Shown: in pieces, positions 62,381 through 64,000 of the stretch
Layout of the letters: the number at the start of each line of letters is the position of its first letter
Position numbering within the stretch: the stretch's first letter is position 1
Source of the DNA: Bacteroidota bacterium
GTDB taxonomy: Bacteria; Bacteroidota; Bacteroidia; 2-12-FULL-35-15
Length of the DNA stretch: 64,000 nt
Assembly (NCBI GenBank): GCA_025963715.1
Contig: JAOQAG010000027.1
Span: forward strand, 171,774-235,773
Direction: 5' to 3'
The notes under the pieces: generated by a model
Seen by the model: only the letters and a program-made list of their open reading frames with translations
Database searches by the model: none
Told to the model about the DNA's origin: nothing
Program-made: the position numbers and the translations under genes

Positions 62381-63871
62381 ATGACACCATCAGAGGAACT
62401 CCACCAGCTCATTCAGAGCATGAATATGTCGGAAAAAAGATACTTCAAGATCTATTCGTCCCGGCATGTGATCGGAAAAAAGAACAATTACATCCGCCTG
62501 TTTAGCGCAGTAGAAAAGCAAACAGGATACGATGAGGTGCAGATAAAAAAAACGTTTGAAGGAGAAACGTTTATCAAACATCTTCCTTCGGAGAAAAATT
62601 ACCTGTACCAGAATGTACTGGAAAGCCTTAACTTTTTTCACAAGGAAAAAACCTTCCTGACGCGTTACTGCAACATCATCATTTCCATAGAGGTGTTGTA
62701 TAACAAAGGATTGTTCGACCAGTGTAAAAAGCTTCTCAACAAAGCAAAGAAAGAAGCCTACAGCCTCGAAAAATTTTCGATCCTCACTATTCTTCTGCGT
62801 TTGGAAACACTGATCTACATCAAGGATGAAGATGAAAAAATGCTGTTCCGGAATTTTGATGAAGAGCTGCGCATCCAGGATAAGCTGCGTACACAGGCGG
62901 CATTTATGCAGCTGGCATTCCGGATCCAGATCCGGATCGACAAAGGAGAAGCGTTGCCGGAATTTATAAAAGATGCTGAAAAACGCATTGAGGAATTGTA
63001 TCCGAAGGAAAAAAGCAAGACCAGTTTCTGGATCAATTATTATTATCAATCCTGTCGCGGTTTGATCTATTCAGTGACCAACGACCTGGCGCAGCGCTCG
63101 GCCAGCTACCGCGAAATAAAGAAGATCATGGATGAAGCGCCGCAGTTTATAAAGGATCTGCCGATGATCTATCATACCAATTATAACAACCTGGTAAACG
63201 GGATGTTTGTAATGAAAAAATATGAAGTAGCCGAAGGACTGATCCGGAAACAACGGTTGTTTTTGCAGATCTACGGGATCAAAAACCAGACGGCGCAAAA
63301 AATAAATTTCCTGAACACGGCCGAAAATGAATTGTACCTGCATTATAAAACCGGTGGAGTGGAGGAAGGTGTGGCGATTTTAAAACGGATAGAATCGGAA
63401 GTAAAAAAAATGAAACCATCATTCAGCCCGATCCTGTACGATCTGCTTTTTTTTATGGCGGTGACTGATTTTGTGGCGGGCAATTACAGCGCTGCGATCA
63501 AGTGGCTGAACAGGATCCTGAATGCGCAGCATGCGATCTATTTCCGGAAAGAGCTGCAGCTGAACACGCGCTTGTTATACCTGGTTGTATTGCATGAATC
63601 CAACGACTGGCTGTTTGAAAACCGCCTGAATGCTACCAAGCGTGTATTGGCACAGGAAAAAGGTTTTAAATTGCAAAGCATGATTTTGGAAGCGCTGCGT
63701 ATTTTATTTGAAGATCATCCGACCAAAAAAAATAAGGAAGCATTGAAAAAACAGATCAATGAAATTAAAAAACAGCAAAAATTATCGAATGAGGAATTGC
63801 TGAATAAGACATTTGATTTCCTGGAATGGATCGAGGAAAAGCGTAGAGAAGGAAAAGAAAAATGGGTGTAG
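62381..63871 (+). CDS. helical-repeat (TPR-like) protein of unknown function
   Basis: This 496-residue soluble protein is almost entirely alpha-helical. It begins ELHQLIQSMNMSEKRYFKIY, with helical pairs throughout and a Lys-rich coiled-coil-like region near the end (KKNKEALKKQINEIKKQQK). The form suggests TPR-like solenoid repeats. I recall similar uncharacterised Bacteroidota proteins but know no function. It has no signal peptide or membrane helix. It is divergent from the adhesin gene across a 399-bp gap. Confidence 0.7.
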   Translation: MTPSEELHQLIQSMNMSEKRYFKIYSSRHVIGKKNNYIRLFSAVEKQTGYDEVQIKKTFEGETFIKHLPSEKNYLYQNVLESLNFFHKEKTFLTRYCNIIISIEVLYNKGLFDQCKKLLNKAKKEAYSLEKFSILTILLRLETLIYIKDEDEKMLFRNFDEELRIQDKLRTQAAFMQLAFRIQIRIDKGEALPEFIKDAEKRIEELYPKEKSKTSFWINYYYQSCRGLIYSVTNDLAQRSASYREIKKIMDEAPQFIKDLPMIYHTNYNNLVNGMFVMKKYEVAEGLIRKQRLFLQIYGIKNQTAQKINFLNTAENELYLHYKTGGVEEGVAILKRIESEVKKMKPSFSPILYDLLFFMAVTDFVAGNYSAAIKWLNRILNAQHAIYFRKELQLNTRLLYLVVLHESNDWLFENRLNATKRVLAQEKGFKLQSMILEALRILFEDHPTKKNKEALKKQINEIKKQQKLSNEELLNKTFDFLEWIEEKRREGKEKWV

Positions 63872-63940
63872 CCGGTATTATTTTAGGTGTTGTTGTAGGA
63901 AAATGTTGTTTTTCTGCAATATTCATAAATAATACTGTCA

Positions 63941-63967
63941 TCCCGTCCGCCGCGGCGGATTGCGGGA
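63941..63967. repeat. GC-rich palindromic repeat (TCCGCCGCGGCGGA)
   Basis: A 14-bp perfect palindrome (63946-63959) is flanked by TCCCG and CGGGA, forming a longer hairpin. It is a REP-like intergenic element at the right edge, 70 bp after the last gene. The remaining bases to the window end hold nothing clear. Confidence 0.65.
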
Positions 63968-64000
63968 TCGGCTAATTAAATACTGCAAACATTTACGGGA

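Overview
The window is chromosomal DNA from a member of the Bacteroidota. The evidence is a GldH gliding lipoprotein, a PorP/SprF-type type IX secretion (T9SS) protein next to a giant SprB-repeat adhesin with a gliding-motility C-terminal domain, many lipoproteins with short lipoboxes, TAnnTTTG-type -7 promoter elements, and the holB-ricT-gldH-PBP1a gene order. It contains no rRNA, tRNA or CRISPR array that I can see.

Layout. (1) 0-7.2 kb, all on the minus strand: two small Cys-rich lipoproteins, a Cys/Met PLP enzyme, a DMT/DUF486 protein, a methyltransferase, mnmG and nadA. Five palindromic parS-like ParB sites lie within 1.15 kb next to mnmG, two of them inside the methyltransferase gene. 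This points to an origin-proximal location. The AT-rich gap at 7157-7747, where transcription turns from leftward to rightward, is a candidate origin. (2) 7.7-24.6 kb, mostly plus-strand housekeeping genes: rpiB, an M28 peptidase, a LutB-like protein that seems to have lost one Fe-S cluster, ybeY, pgk, an SdpR/SdpI-like pair with a clear operator, a hydrolase, a sugar dehydrogenase, holB, ricT, gldH, a class A PBP, and scoA/scoB. The last two are separated by a repeat-bounded insert carrying a four-helix-bundle gene.

(3) 24.6-51.4 kb is a large, unusual cell-surface glycan locus. It has seven polytopic GT-C (GT39-like) glycosyltransferases and two GT2 enzymes resembling polyprenyl-phosphate sugar synthases. 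It also has two VCBS/FG-GAP proteins, each translationally coupled to a GH16-like lipoprotein, and small lipoproteins. Most GT-C enzymes carry an extra beta-rich domain: a ricin-type trefoil inserted in a loop, a fascin-like trefoil at the C-terminus, or a jelly-roll-like module. Related domains recur in the free lipoproteins and VCBS proteins. My inference is a polyprenyl-linked surface glycosylation/polysaccharide system in which synthesis enzymes and surface proteins share sugar-binding modules. The trefoil on GT-C enzymes recalls the MIR domain of eukaryotic protein O-mannosyltransferases. One GT-C gene is split by a -1 frameshift and another has an in-frame amber codon near its start.

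(4) 51.4-64 kb: a double-ATPase ABC protein, a lipoprotein, a DEDDy exonuclease, small conserved proteins, a serine beta-lactamase-like hydrolase, PorP with the SprB-like adhesin, and a helical-repeat protein. Several dispersed repeat families occupy intergenic spaces, often starting exactly at a stop codon or ending exactly at a start codon.
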